DNA of 36,646 nucleotides from NCBI GenBank assembly GCA_020429545.1, contig JAGQLF010000001.1, positions 1 to 36,646 on the forward strand, written 5' to 3'. The notes under the pieces were generated by a model that worked only from the letters and a program-made list of their open reading frames with translations, made no database searches and had not been told where the DNA came from. Numbering within the stretch: the stretch's first letter is position 1; the number at the start of each line of letters is the position of its first letter. The stretch is from Candidatus Dojkabacteria bacterium (GTDB lineage Bacteria; Patescibacteriota; Dojkabacteria; J137). A program made the position numbers and the translations under genes. Shown piece by piece: positions 7,311 to 15,571 of the stretch.

Positions 7311-10300
7311 GTGAAAATTACAAATATTAGAAGAAGTAGACAACTACTGCTTTTTGTTTTTGTTGCACTTTTTGGGATTTTACTTATTATTCCCTTTGAA
7401 AAAGTAAATATAATCAATGCAGCAACATTAACTTGGGATGGTGGTGGTGGAGACAACAATTGGAGTACATGTGCAAACTGGACAACAGATACATGCCCAG
7501 GTACATTAGATACTGTTATATTTGATGGTACAAGCACAAAAGATGCTGCAATTGATGCAAGTTTTACTGGGATAGTAAGATATCTTACTATAAGTTCTGG
7601 CTACACTGGTACCATTACTGCTAATAGATCGATTACAGTAGTATTAAATTTTGGACAAGCAGATGGCATTTTTGATTTGACAGATCAAAGTGGAACTTTT
7701 ACAACTACAAATATAACCGGAGGCTTGTTCACCGCATCATCTACAGATACTACTTTCAAAGGTCCACTTACCATTGATAATTCTAGTTATTTTGATGCAA
7801 ATGGAGGTAATGTAATTCTAGCTCCGGCCAGTAATGTAACCTATACTTATACCTGTAATAATACCGTTTTCAATCAGGTAACAATTTCACCTGTTGCTGC
7901 AAATGCTACGCTAAATATGACTGATAGTTGTAATTTTCCTTTAGGTAGTAACCCAACAATTAGTTCATCTTCAACAATCAAAGTTTATGGAGACTTAAGT
8001 GGTACTGGTGAGTTGGGATGGCCAGCTGCTAATTTACAAATCTATTCAACTGGTACATTAACTGGATTTAGTGGCTATAACACTGGTGCTTTGAGGCTTA
8101 CTGGAAAGACACTAGATTGGTCAGGGGCAACTACCTTTGCTATGACTGGTAATCTAACTATTGAATCTAGTGGTGGTCTGACACTTCCCTTGCCTACCGG
8201 TACAATACAAATATACGATTTAACTGTATCAACTTCTAGTACTTTTACAGCTTCTTCTGGGACTATGAATGTAAGAGGCGATATCACCCTATCAAATGGT
8301 ACGACATTCGATTCAAATGGAGGAACCATTAATTTAAATCCAACAGGGAATGTATCTTACGATTGCTATAGTCATACATTTGATTTAATTACTATTAATC
8401 CTGTAAATAATAATATTGATCTTAATATAAACTCTACATGTAACTTTCCTCTTGGTGATAATCCAACAATAACTGGAACCAATGTCGATTTAAATTTAGA
8501 TGGGACACTTTCTGGTACAGGTACATTAACAGCCAGTGCCGATAATCTATTTGTAGTTTCCGGCAGTATACTGTCTGGGTTTGATGGCTTAGAAGTTAGC
8601 AGACTTTATATTAATGGAGCAAATCTAGACCTAAGTAGTTATTCAACCTTAATAACCAACAGTAATTTTGAATTGATTTCAGGAAGTTTTGTTGCACCAT
8701 CTGGAGAAATGGAGGTAAAAGCAAATTTCTACCATACTGCAGGAACTTTTACACATAATAGTGGAACTATTAATTTTTCTGGAACTGGGATTCAAACAAT
8801 AACTGGCTCAACGACTTTTAATAATTTTACAAAAGTAATGACTGCAGATGTATCAAGTAGTTTAAGATTTACAAGTAATACAACTCAAACTATCGAGGGA
8901 GATATGACATTGCATGGATACAGCGATAGTCAAAGATTGAATTTGATTGCAAGCAGCAATACTGTTCAGTGGAATATTGATCCACAAGGAACAAGAGATT
9001 TACAGTATCTAAGTGTTAAAGATTCAAATAATATAAATGCAAGTGTAATAGTACTTAGTGGTACTGGAAGCAACGATGCAGGAAATAATACTAATTACGA
9101 TTTTGCGAATAGTGCCCCAGATGCTCCTAATACCCTAGGACCTTCAGGATATGTGAATGGAAGTTCAGATACCGATACAACTCCCACATTGACATTTAAA
9201 ATATCAGATGTAGCAAATCCTTTAGATACTCTACGATTTAGAATTCAGATTTCAGATACCAATGACTTTTCTAATGTTTTAGTAGATTACACATCTGCCC
9301 TAGCAGCTGCTGGAAGTAAAACTTTTACTGTTGGGCAAGCAGTAGGTAGCGGAACATATAATGTGGGGTCAATTGGACAAACTTTAGATAGTGATAGCTA
9401 TTATTGGAGAGTTAAGACCATAGATAACAGTGCTGCGGAATCTGCTTATTCAACTGCAAATTCAGGGTCAATTGCGTTTATAGTAGCTGGGTATCCTAAC
9501 TTACCTTATGCTTTTGGACCTGCGAATAAAATCGATGGGTCAGACTCAACCGAAGGACAACCTAACCTTTATTTTACCTTAGATGATCCTAATGCAGGGG
9601 ATACTGTTAAATACCAAATACAAATTTCCTTAGCAAGTGATTTTTCTACACAAGTTGTAGATTACACATCTGATTTAAGAGCACAGGGTGTTTCTAATTT
9701 TACTGTTGGTCAAGCAGCTGGTAGTGGAAGCTATACAACTGGAAGTTCTGGACAATCACTAGGGAGTGGAAGCTACTACTGGAGAGTTAAAGCAATTGAC
9801 ATTAATAATGAAGAATCTGTATTTAAAGCTGCTTCATTTGGGGGAATTGCTTTTGTAGTATCAAATCCTCCAGATGCACCAACCAACCTAGGACCTAATT
9901 TGTTAATTACTGGGGGCTTATCTACAGATGATACACCTACATTCTCATTTGACTTATCCGATTCAGATGTAGGAGATACAGTAAAGTACAGAATTGATAT
10001 TTCCACAAATAGTGACTACTCTGCTCTAGCCGCCAGTTTTACTTCGGCACTTAGTGCTCAAGGTTCCGCTAGTTTTACTGTAGGACAGTCTTTAAACGGT
10101 GGATCATATTTTCATGGATCTGTTGGAATGGATCTAAATGATGGTGACTATTATTGGAGGGTTAAAGCAATAGATAGCAATGGTGTTGAAGGTACTTACA
10201 CACTAGCTAACGCTGGTGGAATTGCCTTTTCAGTTGGAGGTAATCCGCCAGATACACCTTCCTCTCCAGGTCCAGTAAATCTAATAAATGGTTCTGTAAT

Positions 10301-12170
10301 TCAACAGCAGCAGCCTAGCTTTACCTTTTATATTTCAGATCCAGATTTAGATCAAGTGAAATATAGGATACAAATTTCAAAACGTTCTTCTTTTAATCCC
10401 GTTTTAATAAACTACGAATCTGCATTTGGATCAATCGGAACTAAAACATTCACCGTTGGACAAGCTTCAAATGGAGGTACATATTACTCAGGTTCAGAAG
10501 GTCAGGTTTTAGCACCTGGTGATTATTATTGGAAGATAAGGGCAATTGATATATCTGAATTGGGTTCTCCGTATCTAATACCAAATGGAGCCAATGTTGC
10601 TTTCACGGTATCCAGTGATAATGCAAACTCAGACACTCCATTAGAATATGTACCTGAATTACCAGCAGAGGTAGTTGTAGAGGTAGAAGAAAGTACGTCA
10701 AATGAAGAATCTACAAGTTCTGGCTCTGGTTCATCTTCATCACAACCTACTATAAAATTGAATTTATCAGACTCAAACTCATCTCAACAACTCCAATTTC
10801 AAATTGAGATCGACAATGAATCAGACTATGAAGATCCAGAAGTAATTTATAAGTCCGGATTGATGGAACAAGGTGAGGCTAGTTTTGTTGTGGGTCAGAC
10901 AACTGGTGATGGCCAATATTTAAATGGTTCTGAAGGACAAATATTGGGAGCTGGCGATTATTATGTACGAGCAAAAACTATTGATGAAAAGAGTAATGAG
11001 TCCGAATATTTTTATATAAATAATGGTAGTGTTGCATTTATAATCACTCCATCGTCAGAGTTGGAAATTATTCCCCCTACTGAAATTTCTACTAACAATA
11101 ACCCAACCAGTCCTGGAAATGATAGCGAAGGAATAAATAACCTAAGTGATTTGCATGATGTCCAGATTGAGCAAAATGGCCTAAATGCTATAGGTGAAGA
11201 AAATTCACCAGGTGATGTTTCAGCATCAGCACAAGAAGTTTATGTAGAAACAAAAACACTTGCAAAAGCTTTTACTGAAACTATCAGTAAAGAACCTATA
11301 ACCATACCTTTAGCTGTAGTAGCTACCACAACTCTTGCTACTCTAATTGCGTATCCTAGAATAATTCTTTTGATGATTGTTGTAATTAAAAATATGTTTA
11401 GGAAAAAGAAACAATGGGGAATTGTTTATGATAAAAACACTCTATCTATAATACCATTGGCTACAATTAGGCTCTATTCTTCAGATAATAAATACTTAAG
11501 AGAGACAATCACTGATTTTAAGGGACAATATGGTTTTGTTGTAGACGCTGGTGATTATATACTCCAAATAAAGCACTCTGAGTATATAAGCACAAAAGAG
11601 AAAATTAGAATTGAGAAGGAAGAAGACTTGTTAACAAGCGACATTGAGCTAAATAAAAGTAACAAAAAAAGAATGTCCATCTTCAAAAAAATACAGAAGT
11701 CTATGCGAGAACGATTGCCTTCTATTTGGCAAGGATTATTCTTTATAGGGTTCGCAGTAGCTGTTATTTCATTTATAAATGCGAGTGAAGCACCCAATCT
11801 GTTTATATTACTTATGTTTGTTTTCTCAATAGCATTTTATACGTTTAGATCAATCATATTCGCTAGTCCATGGGGATATTTATATGATTTATCAGATAAT
11901 TCAAGAATATCTAGGGCAATAGTCCGAGTAATTAATACTAAAAATAATAAAGTCGAAGAAATAACGGTTACCGATGAAAAAGGTAGATTCCTAATTAAAA
12001 ATAAGAAAGGAAACTATAAACTAATGATTAGTTCAGATAAATACACTCTACCTGATTCAGAAAATCAAAACATTTCTATAAAAGAATTGAATAATTCAAG
12101 CCTAAAAATTGGATTAGAAAAATCTGCTGATACTTCTAAAAATAATGTAGCAAAATTTGGTGTGTTATAG
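7311..12170 (+). CDS. giant membrane-anchored surface protein
   Basis: This 1619-residue protein starts with GTG. A signal peptide is clear: RR at 7-8, a hydrophobic core 11-28, probable cleavage near Ala37/Ala38. Mature sequence begins with a Trp/Asn-rich motif (WDGGGGDNNWSTCANW) and a long Thr/Ser/Asn-rich beta region (about 40-600) that looks like a beta-helix or stalk. Four full repeats of about 125 residues follow (starting near 603, 728, 852 and 978) and one diverged copy (about 1143-1245). Each has an SDTPTLTF-like start, a TFTVGQ motif and a YYWRVKAID motif, as in fibronectin-III/Ig-like modules. A spacer leads to one helix (about 1330-1360), a carboxypeptidase-regulatory-like beta domain (about 1367-1450), two more helices (1474-1518), and a second such domain (about 1521-1605). 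It is probably an adhesin or host-contact protein. Confidence 0.8.
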   Translation: MKITNIRRSRQLLLFVFVALFGILLIIPFEKVNIINAATLTWDGGGGDNNWSTCANWTTDTCPGTLDTVIFDGTSTKDAAIDASFTGIVRYLTISSGYTGTITANRSITVVLNFGQADGIFDLTDQSGTFTTTNITGGLFTASSTDTTFKGPLTIDNSSYFDANGGNVILAPASNVTYTYTCNNTVFNQVTISPVAANATLNMTDSCNFPLGSNPTISSSSTIKVYGDLSGTGELGWPAANLQIYSTGTLTGFSGYNTGALRLTGKTLDWSGATTFAMTGNLTIESSGGLTLPLPTGTIQIYDLTVSTSSTFTASSGTMNVRGDITLSNGTTFDSNGGTINLNPTGNVSYDCYSHTFDLITINPVNNNIDLNINSTCNFPLGDNPTITGTNVDLNLDGTLSGTGTLTASADNLFVVSGSILSGFDGLEVSRLYINGANLDLSSYSTLITNSNFELISGSFVAPSGEMEVKANFYHTAGTFTHNSGTINFSGTGIQTITGSTTFNNFTKVMTADVSSSLRFTSNTTQTIEGDMTLHGYSDSQRLNLIASSNTVQWNIDPQGTRDLQYLSVKDSNNINASVIVLSGTGSNDAGNNTNYDFANSAPDAPNTLGPSGYVNGSSDTDTTPTLTFKISDVANPLDTLRFRIQISDTNDFSNVLVDYTSALAAAGSKTFTVGQAVGSGTYNVGSIGQTLDSDSYYWRVKTIDNSAAESAYSTANSGSIAFIVAGYPNLPYAFGPANKIDGSDSTEGQPNLYFTLDDPNAGDTVKYQIQISLASDFSTQVVDYTSDLRAQGVSNFTVGQAAGSGSYTTGSSGQSLGSGSYYWRVKAIDINNEESVFKAASFGGIAFVVSNPPDAPTNLGPNLLITGGLSTDDTPTFSFDLSDSDVGDTVKYRIDISTNSDYSALAASFTSALSAQGSASFTVGQSLNGGSYFHGSVGMDLNDGDYYWRVKAIDSNGVEGTYTLANAGGIAFSVGGNPPDTPSSPGPVNLINGSVIQQQQPSFTFYISDPDLDQVKYRIQISKRSSFNPVLINYESAFGSIGTKTFTVGQASNGGTYYSGSEGQVLAPGDYYWKIRAIDISELGSPYLIPNGANVAFTVSSDNANSDTPLEYVPELPAEVVVEVEESTSNEESTSSGSGSSSSQPTIKLNLSDSNSSQQLQFQIEIDNESDYEDPEVIYKSGLMEQGEASFVVGQTTGDGQYLNGSEGQILGAGDYYVRAKTIDEKSNESEYFYINNGSVAFIITPSSELEIIPPTEISTNNNPTSPGNDSEGINNLSDLHDVQIEQNGLNAIGEENSPGDVSASAQEVYVETKTLAKAFTETISKEPITIPLAVVATTTLATLIAYPRIILLMIVVIKNMFRKKKQWGIVYDKNTLSIIPLATIRLYSSDNKYLRETITDFKGQYGFVVDAGDYILQIKHSEYISTKEKIRIEKEEDLLTSDIELNKSNKKRMSIFKKIQKSMRERLPSIWQGLFFIGFAVAVISFINASEAPNLFILLMFVFSIAFYTFRSIIFASPWGYLYDLSDNSRISRAIVRVINTKNNKVEEITVTDEKGRFLIKNKKGNYKLMISSDKYTLPDSENQNISIKELNNSSLKIGLEKSADTSKNNVAKFGVL

Positions 12171-12233
12171 AAATTGTAATGCAATACAATGTTTATTTTT
12201 CCTAATTTTGTTAAATTTAACTCACCAAGTATT

Positions 12234-12242
12234 TGTTAGAAT
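12234..12242 (+). promoter_or_regulatory. extended -10 box of the Phe-tetrad gene
   Basis: TGT-TAGAAT ends seven bases before the ATG at 12249, so transcription would start at or next to the start codon. This suggests a leaderless mRNA, and no Shine-Dalgarno sequence is visible. Confidence 0.5.
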
Positions 12243-12248
12243 ATATTT

Positions 12249-12725
12249 ATGTCTTTAACTAAACAGGATTTACAATTAATTAAAGAAGTCGTAGGTGAGG
12301 TATTTGATGAGAAATTCCAGCCTGCATTTGATATTGCATTTGAACGTAGTTTTCAATCTGCGTTTGATAAAGCTTTCAATAAAGCTTTTGGGCCAGCTTT
12401 TGATAAGGCTTTTGATAAGGCTTTTGATATTGCATTTGATAGAGCTTTTGATAAAAGATTTAAACCTGCCTTCGAAGAGGCATTTGATGAAAAACTTACT
12501 ATAATTCAATCTATGATTTCAGAATCAGCAATTGCCCAAACAGACATAATGTTTAAATATTTTGCAAGTAAAGATGATTTAGATATAGCAGTTGAAAAAT
12601 TAACTAGTACAAGTTTAGATTCAAGAGTTATTACTTTAGAAAAGACAGTTGCTAATCATAGTTACAAATTAGATGTTGATCCGTTACCTTGGATTGAAGA
12701 AAAACTAAAATCTTTAAAAAATTGA
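12249..12725 (+). CDS. Phe-tetrad repeat protein, function unknown
   Basis: No family is recognised. The 158-residue protein has no signal peptide or membrane helix. Its N-terminal half carries 16 phenylalanines spaced exactly four residues apart (19, 23, 27 ... 79) with Leu83 continuing the series; the common unit is A-F-D-K. The C-terminal part looks helical with heptad-like hydrophobic spacing (DLDIAVEKL, VITLEKTVANH), as in coiled-coil proteins that start TKQDLQLIK. A strict four-residue period on a helix puts Phe and Ala in a stripe that turns opposite to a normal coiled coil. The gene ends in TGA. It lies just before tRNA-Leu and after the surface-protein gene. Confidence 0.75.
   Translation: MSLTKQDLQLIKEVVGEVFDEKFQPAFDIAFERSFQSAFDKAFNKAFGPAFDKAFDKAFDIAFDRAFDKRFKPAFEEAFDEKLTIIQSMISESAIAQTDIMFKYFASKDDLDIAVEKLTSTSLDSRVITLEKTVANHSYKLDVDPLPWIEEKLKSLKN
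12303..12497 (+). repeat. 12-base-period coding tandem repeat
   Basis: Variants of TTTGATAAAGCT recur in frame and encode the F-D-K-A tetrads. Neighbouring units are nearly identical (for example the GCTTTTGATAAG units around 12400-12422), which suggests growth by slippage or unequal exchange. Confidence 0.8.
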
Positions 12726-12767
12726 TAAGAGCATATTCATTTAATTTTCTTTATAAACTAATAAGAA

Positions 12768-12776
12768 TGATATAAT
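12768..12776 (+). promoter_or_regulatory. tRNA-Leu extended -10 promoter
   Basis: TGA-TATAAT is a perfect extended -10 element. It ends 10 bases before the 5' end of the tRNA. Confidence 0.7.
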
Positions 12777-12786
12777 TCATTGCAAT

Positions 12787-12872
12787 GCCGAAGTGGTGGA
12801 ACTGGTAGACACGCCGGACTCAAAATCCGGTGGAGGTTATACTTCGTGAGGGTTCGAGTCCCTCCTTCGGTA
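12787..12872 (+). tRNA. tRNA-Leu(CAA)
   Basis: This is a class II tRNA of 86 bases. The acceptor GCCGAAG pairs with CTTCGGT (a G1:U72 wobble at the end), with discriminator A. The anticodon stem CCGGA/TCCGG holds the loop CTCAAAA, giving anticodon CAA. A long variable arm and the T-arm GAGGG-TTCGAGT-CCCTC are clear. CCA is not encoded. The last 17 bases plus the next T are repeated at 13041-13058. Confidence 0.97.
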
Positions 12873-13058
12873 TGAAAAATTTACTAAAAAAGTTAGCAGA
12901 GTTTTCATTATTAAATTAAGTCTAGAACCGACGGTTCGACTCTGATTTTCTGCACGAAGTAATAAGTGCATAGAAAATCGAGATCCTTTTTCAATAAGAT
13001 CATTGCGACGAAGTAGCAATATGATCGCATTGAAATAAGAGAGTCCCTCCTTCGGTAT
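12856..13058. repeat. tRNA-Leu 3'-end direct repeat enclosing a hairpin cassette
   Basis: The 18 bases GAGTCCCTCCTTCGGTAT occur at the tRNA-Leu end (12856-12873) and again at 13041-13058, one base before the dnaB stop. The segment between them holds two hairpins. One pairs 12944-12955 with 12966-12979 (GATTTTC-TGCAC/GTGCA-ta-GAAAATC). The other (12991-13034) starts TCAATAAGATCAT and ends ATGATCGCATTGA. The second hairpin has a relative at 35556-35609. Confidence 0.85.
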
Positions 13059-14372
13059 TTACTCAACCTCAAGATATCTCTGTTGAGCTCCAATAAATTT
13101 AAGCTTAGCTCCTCCAATTGGTCCATTCCTGTGTTTTGCAACAGTAAAATGAATAAGCGGCTCTTCATCTTCGTCATCATCATCAGTAGGACTTTCTCTA
13201 TTTAAAAACATTACAACATCTGCATCTTGCTCAATAGATCCAGACTCTCTCAAATCTGAAAGTTGAGGAGTTCTATCTGATCTATTTTCAACTGCTCGGT
13301 TAAGCTGTGACAAACAAATAACTGGAATTTCGAGTTCTCTTGCAAGAATCTTTAAAGATCTAGACATTTCACCAACTGCCTGTGCTCTATTTTCAATATC
13401 TCTTGCTTGCATAAGCTGAAGATAGTCAATAATAATCATATCTAGCCCTTTTTCTAACATTAGTCTTCTTGCCTTACTTCTCAACTGCATAATTGTTATT
13501 CCTGGAGTTTCATCGATCAGAATATTTGATTCAGAAAGCTTTCCTGCTCCTTCTGGGTATCTTTTAAACTCTTGATCAGTCATTTTTCCCATTCGAATAT
13601 TCCACAAATCTACCTGAATTTGTTGAGCTAACATTCTCTCCATTACCTGAAGAGCAGGCATTTCTAGCGAAAATATTGCAACTGTCTTCTTCTCGTTTAC
13701 AGCTACGTTTCTTGCAATATTAAATGCAAAGGCACTTTTTCCTGTACCTGGACGTGCAGCTAAAATTACAAGATCTGATGTATGAAATCCTCCTAAAATT
13801 TTATCTACATTTCTAAATCCGCTTGGTAGTCCTCTTAAAGCATCGGGATTTTTTGCATACTCATCGGCCTTCTGCATTTGCAGTTCTAGTAAAGTTGCAG
13901 AGTCTAAGAAATCTTGTTTTGTATTATCTTTTGATAGTTCAACAACATGCTGTTCTACTCCACTCAAAATATCTTCAATACTTTCACTTTCATTTCTAGA
14001 TTGTTCATCCAACTGCGCACCAAAAGTTATAAGACTTCTTCGAATGAACATTTCTCTAACAATCTCTGCATACTTTGATACATTTGCTGAAGTTGGTACT
14101 TCAGAAATTATTTCTGAAAGATAAACCCCACCGCCTACTTGTTTAAACTTTTTAGTTTTTTTAAGTTCTGCAGTTAGAGTTAGCACATCAATAGGACTAT
14201 TTGTCCTATAAAGATTCATCATTGCATCAAAAATTAATTGATGTTTAGGATCGTAAAAGAAGTCTGGTTTTAGGACATCGGCCACTTTATCAGTGACCTC
14301 ATTATCTATCAAAACAGATCCTATAACTGCTCTTTCTGCCTCTAGGTTTTGAGGTGGAATTCTATCTGCCAA
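13059..14372 (-). CDS. dnaB: replicative DNA helicase DnaB
   Basis: DnaB is the hexameric helicase that opens DNA at the replication fork. The 437-residue protein starts with the helicase-binding N-terminal domain (PPQNLEAERAVIGSVL). The RecA-like C-terminal domain has Walker A ARPGTGKSAF (about 205), the SLEMPALQVMERM motif, Walker B MIIIDYLQLM, the LSQLNRAVENR motif and LRESGSIEQDADVVMFL. There is no intein. The gene lies four bases after an MBL-like gene and probably shares its promoter. Its stop sits one base from a tRNA-Leu-derived repeat. Confidence 0.98.
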   Translation of the reverse strand: MADRIPPQNLEAERAVIGSVLIDNEVTDKVADVLKPDFFYDPKHQLIFDAMMNLYRTNSPIDVLTLTAELKKTKKFKQVGGGVYLSEIISEVPTSANVSKYAEIVREMFIRRSLITFGAQLDEQSRNESESIEDILSGVEQHVVELSKDNTKQDFLDSATLLELQMQKADEYAKNPDALRGLPSGFRNVDKILGGFHTSDLVILAARPGTGKSAFAFNIARNVAVNEKKTVAIFSLEMPALQVMERMLAQQIQVDLWNIRMGKMTDQEFKRYPEGAGKLSESNILIDETPGITIMQLRSKARRLMLEKGLDMIIIDYLQLMQARDIENRAQAVGEMSRSLKILARELEIPVICLSQLNRAVENRSDRTPQLSDLRESGSIEQDADVVMFLNRESPTDDDDEDEEPLIHFTVAKHRNGPIGGAKLKFIGAQQRYLEVE

Positions 14373-14376
14373 AACT

Positions 14377-14925
14377 TTATTTTAATAGATAAGAAGTTGT
14401 TGAGGAATCTTCATCCTCAGATAAATCTTTCTCGGTAATATTTATTTTAGAATCTTCTGCTGCAAGTGGATAATCACTTTGAACTCCAGACTTTGTTTTA
14501 TCGTCAGGAGTAAATCCTGCAAAGTCCTCTACAAAAACTATAAATTCTGGACCGATTTTTCGCAAGATACCTTTTAGTTTGGAATCGTTAACTAACGGTG
14601 CAACAACAATATTAGCGTCTGGCATTTTATCAATAGCTTCTTTTGATAGTTCAAAATTCTTTCCTAAAATTACAATATTAAGGTATAGAGTGTCTGAAAC
14701 AGATGCAACATTTGGTTTTCCTTGAAAATCCTCTGATTTATCTTCTAAAAGAACAAAATGTAGTCCTTTTATTCCATATTCACCTGGTCTGTCTAAAGAC
14801 GAAATATCGTCTCCCTCAACTACTTTTAAACTGTAGTAGCCATTACTATCAACTTCTAGCATCACTTTAAGTGAGTTTGTGGGTTTGATTTGTATACTAT
14901 TCTTAGAAATCTTTTTGAATTCCAT
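14377..14925 (-). CDS. degenerate metallo-beta-lactamase-fold-like protein
   Basis: The protein (182 residues from the ATG; a TTG at 14934 would add three) is mostly short strands. The stretch SSLDRPGEYGIKGLHFVLLE resembles the 'GPGEYEVKGV' strand-turn found in UlaG-like MBL-fold hydrolases. The metal-binding HxHxDH motif is absent and few histidines remain, so hydrolase activity is unlikely. The C-terminal 40 residues are acidic and Ser-rich. It sits directly upstream of dnaB, with four bases between. The role is unknown; a structural or DNA-processing link to DnaB is only suggested by position. Confidence 0.5.
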   Translation of the reverse strand: MEFKKISKNSIQIKPTNSLKVMLEVDSNGYYSLKVVEGDDISSLDRPGEYGIKGLHFVLLEDKSEDFQGKPNVASVSDTLYLNIVILGKNFELSKEAIDKMPDANIVVAPLVNDSKLKGILRKIGPEFIVFVEDFAGFTPDDKTKSGVQSDYPLAAEDSKINITEKDLSEDEDSSTTSYLLK

Positions 14926-15017
14926 TAAAATCAAAACTAAAAAATATTCTTTACAAGTTTATCATAACTAATCTAGTGAAAAATCAAACTTATGTACCAC
15001 AGATTAACTAGTACGTG

Positions 15018-15126
15018 GGGTTTTGGGGATAGCCTTTCCATGAAATGAACGAGAAATAATTTACTTCAGAAGAAAATGCTATTCTCCAAGGCTTTTTGTA
15101 GTACTTTTGTGCCTACAAAAGTACTA
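15018..15126 (+). other. structured non-coding segment upstream of rpmE
   Basis: The 310-base gap between the divergent MBL-like and rpmE genes has no convincing ORF but does have RNA-like structure. GGGGATAGC (15025-15033) can pair with GCTATTCTCC (15078-15087). The overlapping AGCCTT (15031-15036) can instead pair with AAGGCT (15088-15093), which is followed by a T run. A 12-bp hairpin with a 4-base loop follows (15099-15110 with 15115-15126). It could be an attenuator-like leader, a small RNA or a terminator pair. Confidence 0.4.
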
Positions 15127-15198
15127 AATAGTTAATTGATATATAAATACTAGTCGCTCAGATCCTATTTCTTCCTTTACATAGTATGCATTCAAAGC

Positions 15199-15204
15199 TA
15201 TAAT
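15199..15204 (+). promoter_or_regulatory. rpmE-prfA -10 box
   Basis: TATAAT ends 32 bases before the rpmE ATG. No strong Shine-Dalgarno sequence follows. This promoter would bypass the structured segment at 15018-15126. Confidence 0.5.
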
Positions 15205-15235
15205 TTACAACGAATTTAGGTAATATATAGAAAAT

Positions 15236-15553
15236 ATGAAAAAAGGAATACACCCAAAGTGGAACAAAGAAGCAAAGGTTATTTTCAACGGAAAAGCAGT
15301 TATGACTGTTGGTTCAACATCTGACGAAATCAATACAGAAATTTGGTCAGGAAACCACCCTTTCTATACTGGTCAAGAAATTCTTGTTGATACAGATAAC
15401 CTTGTAGAAAAGTTCAATAAAAAATTAGAAGAAGCAAAGAATAAACCTACAAACTCAAGAGCAAGAAAACTTGCTAAGAGAAGAAGAGCAAAAACTGATA
15501 GTGCTGCAAAAACAGAAGTAACACTAAGAGATATGCTTAAAGACTTCAAATAG
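15236..15553 (+). CDS. rpmE: 50S ribosomal protein L31
   Basis: The start MKKGIHPKW and the pattern STSDEINTEIWSGNHPFYTGQ are typical of L31, which bridges the ribosomal subunits. The zinc-binding cysteines of the C+ form are absent, so this is a C- type. At 105 residues it is longer than the usual 70-90 because of a basic C-terminal extension (ARKLAKRRRAK and beyond). prfA follows 18 bases later, forming a translation operon (rpmE-prfA order is common). Confidence 0.95.
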   Translation: MKKGIHPKWNKEAKVIFNGKAVMTVGSTSDEINTEIWSGNHPFYTGQEILVDTDNLVEKFNKKLEEAKNKPTNSRARKLAKRRRAKTDSAAKTEVTLRDMLKDFK

Positions 15554-15571
15554 AAATTTTTAACTCGTAAG

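Noticed and set aside
12276..12509. Open frames on both strands inside the Phe-tetrad gene
   Set aside because: The 12-base periodic repeat keeps other frames open by chance. Only the plus-strand frame starting at 12249 has a promoter and a non-repeat C-terminal part.
12930..12946. GGTTCGACTC, resembling a tRNA T-arm
   Set aside because: The flanking bases do not form the T stem and no acceptor or anticodon arm can be built around it.
12837..13183. Short minus-strand frames over tRNA-Leu and the dnaB 3' end
   Set aside because: They run through a tRNA gene, a repeat cassette and dnaB in another frame, and show no protein features.
15236..15553. Zinc-binding (C+) L31
   Set aside because: There are no cysteines in the protein, so it is a C- type L31.
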